This document shows, piece by piece, positions 34,403-46,828 of a stretch of DNA of 64,000 nt. The position numbers and the translations under genes were made by a program. The notes beneath the pieces are model-generated. The model did no database searches. It saw only the letters and a list, made by a program, of their open reading frames with translations, and was not told the DNA's origin. The stretch is from Diphasiastrum complanatum. Taxonomy: Eukaryota > Streptophyta > Lycopodiopsida > Lycopodiales > Lycopodiaceae. The stretch's first letter is position 1; every line of letters begins with the position of its first letter. The stretch is from positions 39,362,444-39,426,443 of the forward strand of contig CM055101.1 in assembly GCA_029204225.1 (NCBI GenBank). Direction: 5' to 3'.

Positions 34403-35108
34403 TGTTGGAAGAAGTCGAAGTCTATGGACGAACTATTGAGCACAACGGAATGAGCCTTCTTTTTCAATGCATGAGAACAAAGCTATAATGACAGAAGTCA
34501 CGTTCAATCTTTTAGCAACTAACTCTAAAATCATTACTACTAAAGTGATTCCGTAGCCAAACAATTTCAGAGTGCAAAGTGATGTATAGAATATTGCAGC
34601 GTTGAAGTATTCAACAGATCAGATGAAACAATAAGAAATTTATTATATACAAATGACTATAGAGAAGCATACATTCTGACATGATATTGAATGCAATAAG
34701 AAGATAGATGGAGAGTCAAGAGGTAGCATGTACAAATCATATGATGAGAGCATAAAGCAATAGCAGATGAAAACCGTGTACTCTAAACTATCTCTGAGTA
34801 ATTGAAAACTCTGTCTGATGCACTTCCGCTAGTACTAAGCGGTAAGCGCTAATAGCAATACTCTATTAGAGCTCTGAAAAGAAACTTTCTAGAGACTATA
34901 GAAGTCTTTAATGGTCAGCTATTTATACTAAAGAAGTTTAAGCTTATCCGGTAGGACAACTAATCAGGTTGTAGATCGCACAAGTGGCAGTTACCCGTAA
35001 TGCGCTGTCATCCATCCAGTTAGGACTTCTCAGAAATTTACTTGCAAAGTAGTTAGGTCAAGTCTTTAGCTTCATATCAGACAGAACAATAACTTTCATC
35101 CTTCGACT
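34403..35108 (-). repeat. 5' LTR of the 32306-35108 copia element, with primer site at 34391-34402
   Basis: It begins TGTTGGAAGAAGTCGAAGTC directly beside GCTCTGATACCA (34391-34402), the complement of the initiator-Met tRNA primer site. The right end near 35108 is decayed. Confidence 0.8.
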
Positions 35109-35179
35109 TACATATAGAAAATGAATGGATCTAGATTAGCAATGAGATAAGGGATGGAGAGGCTAGAAATCCAACAATA

Positions 35180-35350
35180 TCAACTCAAGAATAGAATCCA
35201 CCCTACAAGCCTATGCCATTGCCATCAGCGAACTCACTAGAGATTTTTTCCACGTCAAGTGGATGCATATTCCACGAGCACAGAACTTACGTGCTGATAG
35301 TCTAGCCATGATAGCGTATGACCACGATCACTATTGGAAATGTGAGCCAA
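35180..35350 (+). mobile_element. RNase H-type relic
   Basis: The plus strand encodes QAYAIAISELTRDFFHVKWMHIPR, here written only in part: FFHVKWMHIPRAQNLRADSL. The HIPRxxNxxAD pattern is the C-terminal RNase H signature of retroelement and plant RVT_3-type proteins. No adjoining reverse transcriptase or integrase was found on this strand. It is a broken fragment of an LTR or LINE-type element. Confidence 0.5.
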
Positions 35351-36340
35351 GTAAAGTGATCATTTCTCTCATAATTATTGTTACAGATTTATGGACAGTA
35401 CTGAAAGCCCATGCATGGCATGGAGTTCGGTGTGTCAGGAAACTGATAAATCAAGTAGGCCTAGAAAATCCCCAATTCCTTGTCCAACTACAACAGATGA
35501 TGAGCCATGAATTGTCTAGAACATGTTTTAGAGCACATCACAAAAGCATAACTCATGGATTAATGCACATGGCCTAATTATGAGTAAATAATAAAAATAC
35601 CAGCCCCTGAAAAAACCTAAATGTGACTACGTAAGAAGGGAAAAGGGGTGTAGAGTTATTAACAACTTCGTCAGATAAAAAATCAACAACTGTGTATTTA
35701 TCACTTGATGTTCACATAGATGCTAAACCACATGTGATGGAATACCCTACTATAACCAGCATAGAAAGACCACACAACAGTGATCAACCCGATCAATGCT
35801 GTAACAGGCTGACAAGGTTTATGCCAGATGAGAGACAATGAACCAACCTGGAGATTCAGAACTTGAAGGATAAACTCAAGAAGTAGAATAACCTCATAAT
35901 TAGGGCCATTAACAAATTGAATAGTGCCAATAAGGAGCAGGATACCTAGAAGCAGGAGTACACTGAACTCAAAGAAACTAGTGACAAAAGATAAATAAGC
36001 CATAACGAAGGGTACAAGGGATAGGAAAGATTATAGCCAATACTAAAGTAGAACTAGCTGCGACCGAGACCACTGTCGCTATGCTGGCTAGACAATTGCA
36101 GCATGGGTACAGTATATTGAGATAGAAATAGACAGAGGAGTCACATTGCCAAAGTAAAGTTATATTCCCATTTAGATAGCTCTTGTATGTTTTTGCCTTA
36201 AGGCCTGCTCCTTCCATGATGAAAGGGTACAGCATACTAAGAACCCCTGTCAGGAACTTAGCGAGTCCAGAGAAATAGCACTCATGGGCATTTGTGATCC
36301 ATCTGAAAGAATTTTTATGAGCTTTGAAAGTGCATAAAAG
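35351..36340. other. Spacer, possibly relic of the same element
   Basis: The plus strand near 35850-35900 has a charged, helical-looking stretch (IQNLKDKLKK) without a known domain. No gene is supported. A hydrophobic minus-strand frame at 35701-36003 looks like a composition artefact. Confidence 0.3.
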
Positions 36341-37046
36341 CTAGGAAAGTTCATTAAAATAAATGAAATCATTTGGTAGTACATTTTCCATGATAGCATT
36401 TATGTGTTCTATAGAGTACTGAACATAATTGTTTGATTTGTCAGGATCAAGCCTTTCAATTGCAGGCTTTCTGACAAGATGAATACAAAAGAAGCATGGA
36501 TTATGTTGTGCTTTATCAACACGATGTTTGATTAGCCATTGACGTTCATTATTGGCATCAATCTTTTTTTGTAATGTTACGGTATTCCCTTGAATCCATT
36601 TTCTTTCTTTTAAGAACTCAATAGCGGCAAGTCTACATAATATCAGCATGTTTCAAAATGGTATCTTCGTCCATCATTGCATAAACGGGTAAAAGTCTGA
36701 CAAGCTTGTCAACCATCATATAGTTCATTAGCAACACTGTATATGCATGTATGTTTCAAAGTGATATGATTAAGACATTTTTCTATGGATTTTTTGAGGT
36801 ACTTACGCTCCAAAGATTAAAAGCAGTGCGAGCATATTTGAACTCAATAGTACGACTAGGGACCATGGGAATCTGGCAGGTTTTTGCTTGATAGAACTCA
36901 AAGGTAGATTGGTCTCCGATATCACAGATGTCTTGCGAAAAGATTTTGAGTTGTGGAGGACTATCTTCATGCAACTCATCTAAAAAGACAAGAGGGTGTG
37001 GAGAAAGGAGTGTATTAGGAATGGAAGGAGTAGGTTTGGCAGACAA
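36341..37046 (-). pseudogene. Unrecognised minus-strand gene relic, two exon-like frames
   Basis: Two frames lie in order on the minus strand: 37046-36783 (containing SRTIEFKYARTAFNLWS, then a textbook GTAAGT donor) and, after an intron-like gap, about 36720-36341. The latter starts with MVDKLVRLLPVYAMMDED and continues through IEFLKERKWIQGN, a Cys-rich CFFCIHLVRKP and the end FIYFNELS. The second part does not read through in one frame. The neighbours are transposase-like copy B on the right and a retroelement relic on the left. The family is not recognised; it could be a further gene of the copy B element or an unrelated host relic. Confidence 0.35.
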
Positions 37047-37176
37047 GGAGTCATTTTCTTTTTCAAGACAGGAAAAGACTTTTTTGATATTTAAGTTAAA
37101 AAATTATTCTTCATCCTCATAATTATCAACAAGGCTGGTTAAATCAGCAGCAAAATTTTTCACATTTTTCAAAGGG

Positions 37177-37620
37177 TCAATACAGTTTTTCCATAATCCA
37201 TCTAAATTTTAACCGGAATACAAAGAAAGAATCATCTTCCAAGGAGGCTATTTCTAGACTAGAAGATGTTCTGTCTAAAGCGGGTCTCCATAAAGGACAT
37301 GTTAAAATACAAAAGGACCTTAAGCTTTCGGGAAAAAAAGAAAATGTACCTTGCAAGCTGAGCATTGGAGGAGTAAAGGCGTGAATATTTTTATCTAACC
37401 ATTTAGGAAAGCCATCTAAGACGTGTTACTTTGTTTGGAAAGACATCATAGCTGCTACTCAAGACTTTGTTCAGGAAGGAGCAACAAGGGTAATGAAAGT
37501 TGAAGTATGGACAAAATTAGATGATACGGTTAAAATATTACGGAAGGAAATATTTTCAAACAATGACTTGCGGCTGCTCCAGAAAAGTTGTGTTGAGTTT
37601 GTAGATGCTATTAAAGTGGA
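37177..37620 (+). pseudogene. Gene 1 middle segment, copy B
   Basis: The plus strand encodes NTKKESSSKEAISRLED, LSKAGLHKGHVKIQKD and WTKLDDTVKILRKEIF, matching copy C (58240-58640: LSKAGLHKGHVKIQKDE, VWKKLDNMIEVLRKDTI). The frame is not fully open here. It runs to the insertion point of the LTR element and resumes at 42287. Confidence 0.7.
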
Positions 37621-38414
<794 letters not shown>

Positions 38415-38415
38415 G

Positions 38416-38433
38416 TGGCACCGTTGCCGGGGA
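38416..38433 (+). promoter_or_regulatory. Primer-binding site (near tRNA-Asp type)
   Basis: TGGCACCGTTGCCGGGGA lies one base after the 5' LTR. Plant gypsy elements of the Athila/Tat kind use a very similar sequence (TGGCGCCGTTGCCGGGG). This suggests a gypsy-derived origin. Confidence 0.7.
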
Positions 38434-41400
38434 GCGCCACACACTCGTTTCGCCACATAGCTTTCTTACTCTCTTCCTCTTTTCCTCTATCTCTCTTTTT
38501 CTTCTCTCTCACCATTCACTTTCATAAAAAAAAATCGAATTTTAAGGGTTGAATAGTGTGAGTAGTGTTAGTTTTTGCCGTTTTTTCGTGATTTTTTTGT
38601 TTGCACTGTAGGGAGAGATTGTGAGATGGGAGGATCAGATTTAAGCACCCAATCCCTTCGTTAATCCATACAATCCATAAAAATTAGAAAAAAAGCTCAA
38701 AATCTGTTTTTGGAGGGAAAAAGAGAGGCAAAATCTCATCAGATTTTCATTTCTCAAAAATCAGTGGGCATGAACCTTTGCATGACTGGCAGCAGCTCCA
38801 GGGTACTATCCCAGACCTGCATAGAAGCCTGCGAGGGTTAGTTCCCATTATATTTTGAAAAAACAGAGAAAAACCAAAAAAAAATTCAAAAATCCTTTGT
38901 AAAAATAATTTTTTTTTTCAAAACTCAAAACTAATCTTCGCAGAGCTCTTTGAAGTTCCATCTCATTGAGACAAGGACATAGAGAAGTCTGCGAAAGTTA
39001 GATCCCAAAAAAAAATGCCCCTGTGAAGGTTCCCAAGAGCAAAAAGTGCCCTAGAACCTTTTCAGACAGCAAATTTTTGAGTTTCTCTAGGAAGTAACTC
39101 TCGCAGCTTGGTAAGCAAGTGGATCTAACTCAGATACAAGCACATACCAGCCTGCGAAGATTAGTTCCTAGAAAATCTCAAAATTTGGCCAAAAACCCAA
39201 AAAAAAAACAATTTTTTCAAGATTTTTTGAGTTTCCTAGAGAAGTAACTCTCGCAGCTTGGTGAGCAGCTGAATCTCACTGAGATACAAGTGCATATCAG
39301 TTTGTGAGGGTTTGTTCCTAGAAAATCTTAAAATTTTGCAAAAAAACCCCAAAAAAATGCACGTTTTACATGATTTTTTGAGTTTCCTTGGGAAGTAACT
39401 CTTTCAGCTTGGTGAGCAGGTGAGTCTGACTGAGATACAAGTGCATACCAGTCTGCAAGGGTTTGTTCCAAGAAAATCTTAAAATTTTGCAAAAACACCA
39501 CAAAAAACTACAAATCTTGAAGCAATTCACCAACCAGCTACTTTGCGACATTCTAGTGCTGAACTATGGAGACCGCCCTTGTAGGATTATCGAAATTTAA
39601 AAAGTTTCCTGCTGAAACAATCCCAGACTATACCTATCGGATCTATCATCTAGTGAAGGATTGTAATCCACCGATTCCTGAATAGATTGTCATGGCAAAA
39701 TACTATGCTGGACTGGCCAAAAGGATCAGATCTAGTATGGCAGAATTAGCATCCTATGTGTCACCTGTACAACTCTGTAAGGATGCTACCAAGATGGAAA
39801 TCTCACTCGGGAAGAAGGATTTTCCCTATCTAGATGGGGAATCAGAGGAAGAAAGGTCGACAACGAGCAATGATCCAACAAGAATGGAACCCCATGCAAG
39901 GCGACAAAGTGCAGCAAGGTCAAGCAGAACAAGTGTAGCGGAAGACCCAGAACCTTGCACTTTTAAGCTGTCAACAAGCTTATGCTCGCTCTATTAGGTT
40001 TCTTGAAAAGGACGAATGTACCTTCTACTTTGGAGATCATCCAAGTACCAGGTGTCCAATCAAGAATCCGCGCTTGTTAAAAGGACAAAATACAGAGCAA
40101 CAGGCTTGTCGACAACAAGATCCAGTGGTTCAACGGTCAGAAGCATAATCAAGCCAACAAGGAGCTCACCAGAAGGGTGGATGTCAGATTGATCCATCTA
40201 AATCACGAGTTTCTTCAACAAACAGTGGCAAGGTAGAAGTTTTGATTATATCCTCTTGCATGTCATCGAATTCAATGGAGGACCATAACAGCCTACCAGT
40301 CTATTTTGTGGAAGATCCTAAGGGGAATCTATTACCGGTGTATGCCTATCAACTTAGAGGTGATGGCATACTGCACTCAGTTAGGTGCTATGGATGTGGA
40401 GGAAAACACCGACGTGCTGAATTCCACACCGAGGGGATCCGTCAACATTTGATCCCTCGTGTTCACAATGCGGAGTTAATCATCCATGCCGCGATTGCCC
40501 AATGAGAAATTCACAAATAGCCAGGAGGCATTTGGCCATGTAGACCGACATGCACCTGTGGTAACCCTTCCACCTCGAACGTACTACAAAAGAAAACTCT
40601 TAGTGCCACCGGGTTATGAAGCGAGTGACGAAGAAGAAAATTTGACAAAAGTCCCAAGGTATGCAAAGATACCCTCGAGCAAACAAGTAAAACCATCACA
40701 CTATCAGGGCTCTTTTTGCACTCAATGCGAAGAATTCTTAGTGATGAATTACAAAGGGGACTAGCATCAACAGGGCAAATTGAAGGCAATTCAGCACAAG
40801 ATCCAAGAGTGTCATCACGCAACCTTCAACAGGAAAGTGCAATGACCAAGAGAAGACTAAAGTTGATGATTGCCCCTCAATGAGCAAGATTTAACCAAAG
40901 TCTAATTGTTCCACAATTCAACAGGCCCCCAAATCAATGCCAATTCAGGGTATATCCATTCTTCAAAGGCCAAATCCAGGGAATCCAAGCCCAAAATGAC
41001 CAATTGTACAGCAAGAACCAGAACCTACAATGATAAAGCCTTGTCCTAAATCTATGATATTGACTATTGAGAAAAGTCGTCAGGCTGATGCATACTTCGA
41101 ATACCTAGACAAACAAGAGCATCAAGCAAACACGTCATATCCACATTATGATTTGGGGGAGTCTATGACATTGGGACCAATTGCACCGATCTATAAAGAT
41201 CCACTATATCAGCAAGATTTATCTTAGGATCCTCCGATGAAATGCCTCAACTACCCAATTGTCAATAAACAAGGTTATCTGATATGGCCACTAGACCCTT
41301 ATGTGTGTTATTGAAAATCTGGCAAGTCTAGGTTCTTGCTGATCAACAATCAATAAAGCCTCAGGTTTTATGTAAGCAAATTCTATCCACGCTTTTCCTG

Positions 41401-41501
41401 AAGCACCCATGGCCCAGCAATGAACAAACCGACAACAACGCCCCTTCACGACAGTTGCAGCCTAGTACCAAGGGACCGACACTACTTTGGGCCGCGGACC
41501 C
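38434..41501 (+). mobile_element. Interior of the 37621-42286 element, gag-like relics
   Basis: The first ~1.1 kb (38434-39540) is leader-like, with repeated phrases such as GAAGTAACTCTCGCAGCTTG and CCTGCGAAGATTAG at about 38940-39440. Short frames then follow at 39692-39997, 40242-40505 and 40486-40764. Cys/His clusters resembling gag zinc knuckles lie near 40015-40060 (CTFYFGDHPSTRC) and 40384-40425 (CYGCGGKHRRAEFH). No pol domain is recognised. It is broken in several places. Confidence 0.6.
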
Positions 41502-42286
<785 letters not shown>

Positions 42287-42700
42287 GTGGCATGGGGAGA
42301 GGATCATATCACAAATTACATGGTAAGCATTAAAAAACAGATATCAGGTTACCATTTTATTTTGTTTTTTGAAGTTTACCTATTGATAGAAATTGTTGAT
42401 ATTTTGCAGCACATATTATGACACCATTCCATATCCTTAGCAGAAAATCATGGAAGTTTGAGTATATGGTCATCACAAGGGATGGAAAAATCTCATTGGC
42501 AAGCAAGAGCAACATTTCATAAAAACACACAACATGGTGGCCTCAATGGTAGACACATATACTATTTCAATGGTAGACACATATATATTCTTCAGCTATT
42601 TCAATGGTTCTATCGACGAGCACAAATACGACATCAAACAAAATCTAAAAATTACATCAAGTTCAGAAAGGCATGCAAATTTATACATCAAGGGAGGTAG
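42287..42700 (+). pseudogene. Gene 1 C-terminal segment with EKSH motif, copy B
   Basis: After the LTR insertion the reading continues WGEDHITNYM, an 87 bp GT-AG intron (42323-42409), then the terminal exon with SIWSSQGMEKSHWQARATFH, NTQHGG and LFQWFYRRAQIR, stopping at 42700. Copy C has the same terminal motifs (SIWSSQIMEKSHWQTGATFH, LFQWFYRRAQVR). The Glu of the EKSH motif is the likely third acidic residue of a DDE-type centre. That is inference from pattern, not from a known family match. Confidence 0.65.
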
Positions 42701-42777
42701 ATTGATAGACACAACATTGTATTATATATTTGCAATTTGTTTTGGAAAAAGATACATTTCCAACTGATTGAATATAT

Positions 42778-43224
42778 CTATATCTCCTTGCCATCTTCTT
42801 TTTCTTTTTCTAGTACCAGTTGCATTTTGTTGTCGTGGAGGAATTCTCTTCTTGCAAATGGATCCAAAAGATATGCATTTTTCTTTTCTCGACATAATTC
42901 TATGTAAGTTGCATACAAAGCAAAATGAGCAGATCGGAGAATAGTATTCTCGGGTCCATAACCTAAAATCTTGAGTACAATTGAGCGTTTAACAAAAACA
43001 ATTTTATGTGGTTTAATGAACTTATGACCACCTAAGTAATGAGCCAATGCCTTTATTGCCATGACAATTGTTTCGCCTTGAGCACTAAACTTTGAATGGG
43101 CAACACAAATCTCATGGTTTTTGAAAAATTTATAATTTCCAAGGCCGTTGTCCTTGTTAAATTTGCCTGAGTAGGTTCAAAAGCCACCTCGTCGAATGAC
43201 AAATTCGTCAATAAGAACGACCTC
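42778..43224 (-). pseudogene. Convergent gene 2, last exon, copy B
   Basis: A minus-strand exon starts after a good acceptor (ATATTTTCAG at its 5' side, 43224). It encodes VVLIDEFVIRRGGF, one internal stop, then KFSAQGETIVMAIKALAHYL, GYGPENTILRSAHFALYATY and LLDPFARREFLHDN, ending at 42778. Copy C carries the matching end (LDPYDRKKFLHDH) in the same convergent position. The function is unknown; no domain is recognised. The two genes converge tail to tail, about 80 bp apart. Confidence 0.6.
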
Positions 43225-43399
43225 CTGAAAATATGAAAATTAAAACGTTAGTTCTTATGATGAATGTAAACAATATGCAAAACTAGTTGCATGCATAACG
43301 ATAATTTCGTAGATTTTATTTCTATTTTGGATTGTATTTATGACACCAGATAGACGTATTTAGCATAATTCTGAGTATTTTATGACTAGAAGTAAGCAC
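43225..43399. other. Short spacer between gene 2 and the H3-like frame
   Basis: It holds the intron side of gene 2 (acceptor at 43225). No other feature is seen. Confidence 0.4.
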
Positions 43400-44119
43400 A
43401 TGGCCAGGACGAAACAAACAACAAGGGCGCCTAGCAAAATCAGGGTTTCTGTGCAGTTGCTGAAGAGTGTTAGGCGGAATGAGATTCTCATAAATCTTTG
43501 CATGGCTGCCCGTGTCGTGTTGAGCCCTCCGACTACACCTCAGATCCCCATGCCAACGGATGAAGAACTCCATAATTTTATCGAATCCAAGGAGGAGGTG
43601 CAGGCGGCGGGAACAGTGCCCATGAATGTCAAAGTACTTGTCGATTTCATCGGAGCCACTAGTGCTGGATCTCCTCCTACTGCAACTTCTGTAGGTGGAG
43701 GATCTTCTCTTGTTGCTACTGCTGGTGGATCTCAAGCTGGATCTCATGCTGCTGCTGCAGGGTCTCCTCCTCATTCACAACCACCCTAGACTAGAAAGAG
43801 AATGGATAGGATGCAACCTCCACCAAGACGACAACCCAAACAACGCTAGACCAAGTTTATAGAGGAGATTGCAAAGTATCAGAAAAGCACCAAACTCTTG
43901 CTTCCTCGGGGTCTTTTTTTGAGAATAATCAAAAAAATGATGGACAATTTAGTCTTGGATTACAGGATCACGGGCGCAGCTGTATCTGCATTGTAGGAGG
44001 CTACTGAGAATTATCTCATCACACTGTTTGAAGATGCCTACCTGTGTGTCCAACATGCCAAGCGAGTGACACTCATGCCACGTGACTTAAGGTTGGCTAT
44101 GAAAATTAGAAAAATGTAA
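43400..44119 (+). pseudogene. Histone H3-variant pseudogene with long N-terminal tail
   Basis: One frame of 239 codons runs from ATG at 43400 to TAA at 44117-44119 with no frameshift but three internal TAG codons (43787, 43847, 43994). It begins MARTKQTTRAPSK, matching the H3 tail through T6 and at R8; the Lys9 position is Ala. About 140 Ser/Gly/Ala/Pro-rich residues follow. The histone fold then reads FIEEIAKYQKSTKLLL (H3 alpha-N), RIIKKMMDNL, and [20 protein letters not shown] with [15 protein letters not shown] (alpha-2/alpha-3). The third TAG replaces the Gln of the conserved ALQEA. Loop 1 has canonical H3 length, but the long tail and the divergence recall centromeric H3. It is intronless, so it may be a retrocopy. 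It lies between a DNA transposon relic and a gypsy element. Confidence 0.8.
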
Positions 44120-44980
44120 ATTGGAAAATGTATCCAAAATGTCCAATGTTCTAGTGATTTCTAGACAGATTACTCAAAAATCTATTGAGTCTAGCTACAA
44201 ATGGTCTATCACCCTTCCATATGTATGTTATTAAGTTGTATGAAATCCATGCAATATCAGAATCAAAAAGTCTTACACTATACAAAAAAAAGTGTTGTAT
44301 TCATGTAATCCATGGCAAATGACACACTTTTTGCATTAGCTCTGGCCGTAGCTAGTGTATCTCTTGTCGCATAGAAAATCCTATCTATCCAATATTCAAA
44401 CTCTATACCAGCTAGAAGTCTTGAAACCTCAATCCTAGCATTCTCCATGACGATGCAAAATAGTAAACTGGTAAAAAAATAACTAATTCATAGAATGCGA
44501 CTAATGCAAAAAAGTTCATGAACATAAAAAAGCAAAACTAGAGTTGTGAAAATGAGGAAGGTGTCTCATATTTATATATTTTTTTTAACAATAATTTGTT
44601 TTGAGCTATATTTTTGAACAATGGTATCCATTTAGTGCGCATTTTGGCACAATGAGACGCATGCAATAAAATTGTACGCACAAATTCAATATTCGGACAC
44701 ATGCCATGTGCCTATTAGTTGACAGTTGTCAGTTCCTGACACGTGTAAGAATCCTAATGACGGTCACTGACATAGGTCAAGGAATAATACGATGCCACTT
44801 GTCCATATTTATTTGTTCCAATAAAAATTCAACATGTGTATTTCAAGTTGACTTCACACCAGTGGGATAATCTGTATTGTATATAAATTTCATTGAACCC
44901 CAACCTGGACACTTTATTTTTTTTAGTTTTCTAATATCTGATTAGTGCGCACCAATAGACGCCCATAAGGTACCTATTTA
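44120..44980. other. A+T-rich spacer
   Basis: No gene is supported. The left (3') LTR of the minus-strand gypsy element might be expected here, but I could not find a repeat shared with the right flank. Confidence 0.4.
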
Positions 44981-46423
44981 CTATTTGCGCATAAGTCCAA
45001 TATCCATTTCGTACAGTTTTAATTTTTGAGATTCATCAGTGGTGGTAGTAGGTGGCATGTTTAACAGTGAAAGTGAGAATTCTTCAATGTTGAAGGATGC
45101 GTCAAAGACATTTGGAAAATGCATCGGAGATTGCATAGAGGTAGTTGTGACTGGTGCGGTGGAGAGTGGGAGTGTGTTTGTGGAGACAATAGGGGGTGTA
45201 GTGGTGAGGGTGAGTGTGGTGGGTAGTGTGACAATGATGGTTGATGTGGTGGGAGTTGATGAAATGGTGGTTGGTGGGTCACTTACCACGAACGACACAG
45301 GTGGGACACCAAGTTCAGCCTCTGGTTCCTTTGCCTCAGAATGTCTCGTCGAAGTATTGGATGTTGCAGTCAATTCTTCTTCAATGCCCTCCATGATTTC
45401 CACTATTGAGGTGTCTTTAGGCATTAGATAAGGTGATTGTGATGTGTCTCCCATTTCGTTGATATTTTCATGCCCTTGGCTGGTGGATTTGCACAAGTGT
45501 TGTTTGCTGCTACTGGATGAGTCTATACCTTGTGTGTGGCCCTCTGAATGTTCTTTTGTGTGTTGGCTATGGGCATGTTCTTTTAACCGCTGTGACTCTA
45601 ACTTTGCTTTTGTGCCTCGTGTGAGTGACACTAGTGTGTTTCTGCTAGTGATGTGGCGTCGTTTGGGTGCTAGCTTGCTTGTTGCCTTTGCCTCTCCCCC
45701 TTTTATCCTCTTGGGGTGCTGAGCTCGTGTCGAGGTGGTATGTGGCACGTTTGGATATTTCTCTTGCACTCGAGCAAGAATGCTAGGGAAGTCACCCAAG
45801 TAATGTTTGCTTACGAGCATATGCAAGAGATATCCGCACTTTGTGAGAGGTTTTCTTGCTTTGAGCGCTGCACATAATTTGATACTTGTCTTTTCTGCCC
45901 ACATGAAGTGACGGGTAACAGGTTCCTCCAGGCCAAATGATAGGGTGAATAAAGTGCTGCTCGGAATCCTGTCAATTCTTGACGATTGTATCTCAGTGAG
46001 TAATACAAGAAGGTTCGCCGTTGCCCTAAGTCTTGGATCCGAGATGAGTTTGACAGCGTAACCGTCATTGTTATAGATGGAGGTGTCACCGTCTTCCGTA
46101 CAGAGATGCGTCAAGTAATTCCTATCAAAAGATTGCCCTCTGTCTCGCATAGGCTCTCCTTCATTCGGAAACCCCAAGTGGCTTAGGATATGTGGTGAGA
46201 TAGAAATTGAATCCTCGTCATTGCATCTAGGAATCCTGAATGTCTGGAGCTCGTCATCAAATGTAGAATAAGTCGCACGCACCAGGCATTCATGTTGCAC
46301 ACCGGAGATAAGTCGTGTGTCAAAGTTTAGCCGCTCCAAGAAAGGACGAGCTGCTGCTAGCTTTTGAGAAAAATCAGTAAATGAGACCAAGTGAATTTCT
46401 TGAGTGTATCTGCTAGGTTTCAT
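44981..46423 (-). mobile_element. Extra ORF downstream of gypsy pol, 480 codons, open
   Basis: The frame is uninterrupted from ATG to TAG-region end. Residues ~1-230 look globular (LVSFTDFSQKLAAARPFLER, RIPRCNDEDSISISPHILSH, LFTLSFGLEEPVTRHFMW). Residues ~230-320 are basic and Ser/His-rich, and ~370-460 are very rich in Thr, Pro and Ser. No transmembrane segment or signal peptide is evident. It occupies the position where Athila/Tat-type elements have extra, sometimes env-like, ORFs. The same strand and spacing support membership in the element. Function unknown; I do not call it an envelope. Confidence 0.6.
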
Positions 46424-46828
46424 GTCTGATCAAGCACTTTGCTTAGTTCTGGGACTCCACAATATAGATAATATGCTGCCTGATAGCTTATGCGAGTGGT
46501 CTCTTTTTTTTTTTTCTTTTTTTTTTGAGAGAAAGATAAGTTTCTTGCAATCGATTGCAAGAATAAGTGATGCTAGCTCCAACCCGGAAGATAATTACTG
46601 TTACCTGAAACCTGTACAATAGTGATAGAAGTGAGGTAGATTTGCGAGAATTCGGACCTAAACTATCCTAAGTATTGATTGTTAAACATGCAGACAATTC
46701 AACGAAAAAGGGTGTAAAAAATGAATTAAAAAAAATGAACATTATCACAAAACGACAGAAATTACAGACATGCATGCACACACACATAACACACAATCAA
46801 TCAATACATGTCTAAGGAATAGCAGGGC

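Larger units (their letters stand above)
32306..35108 (-). mobile_element. Copia element with both LTRs, strongly shortened
   Basis: LTRs at 32306-33024 and 34403-35108 share TGTTGGAAGAAG starts and most of their text. I judge divergence by eye at around 10%, so the insertion is old. A Met-type primer-binding site lies just inside the right LTR, placing it on the minus strand. Coding relics in order are a GAG-pre-integrase/integrase zinc region (WHYRLGHLNHTYVSN, with CGPMQT and FITFIDEYSRRTIVYF) at 34116-33733, integrase core down to about 33390, and a short reverse transcriptase end at 33360-33175. Most of gag and pol is absent; it is broken in many places. Confidence 0.85.

Noticed and set aside
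35701-36003. Hydrophobic 100-codon minus-strand frame that could look like a membrane protein
   Set aside because: No homology or splice context, and the plus strand there is A/G-rich, which yields such frames by composition.
43322-43774. 150-codon minus-strand frame over the H3-like locus
   Set aside because: It is Arg/Ser-rich and antisense to the frame that carries clear H3 homology.
45039-45431. 130-codon plus-strand frame
   Set aside because: Val/Ser-rich mirror of the Thr/Pro-rich end of the minus-strand 480-codon gypsy ORF.
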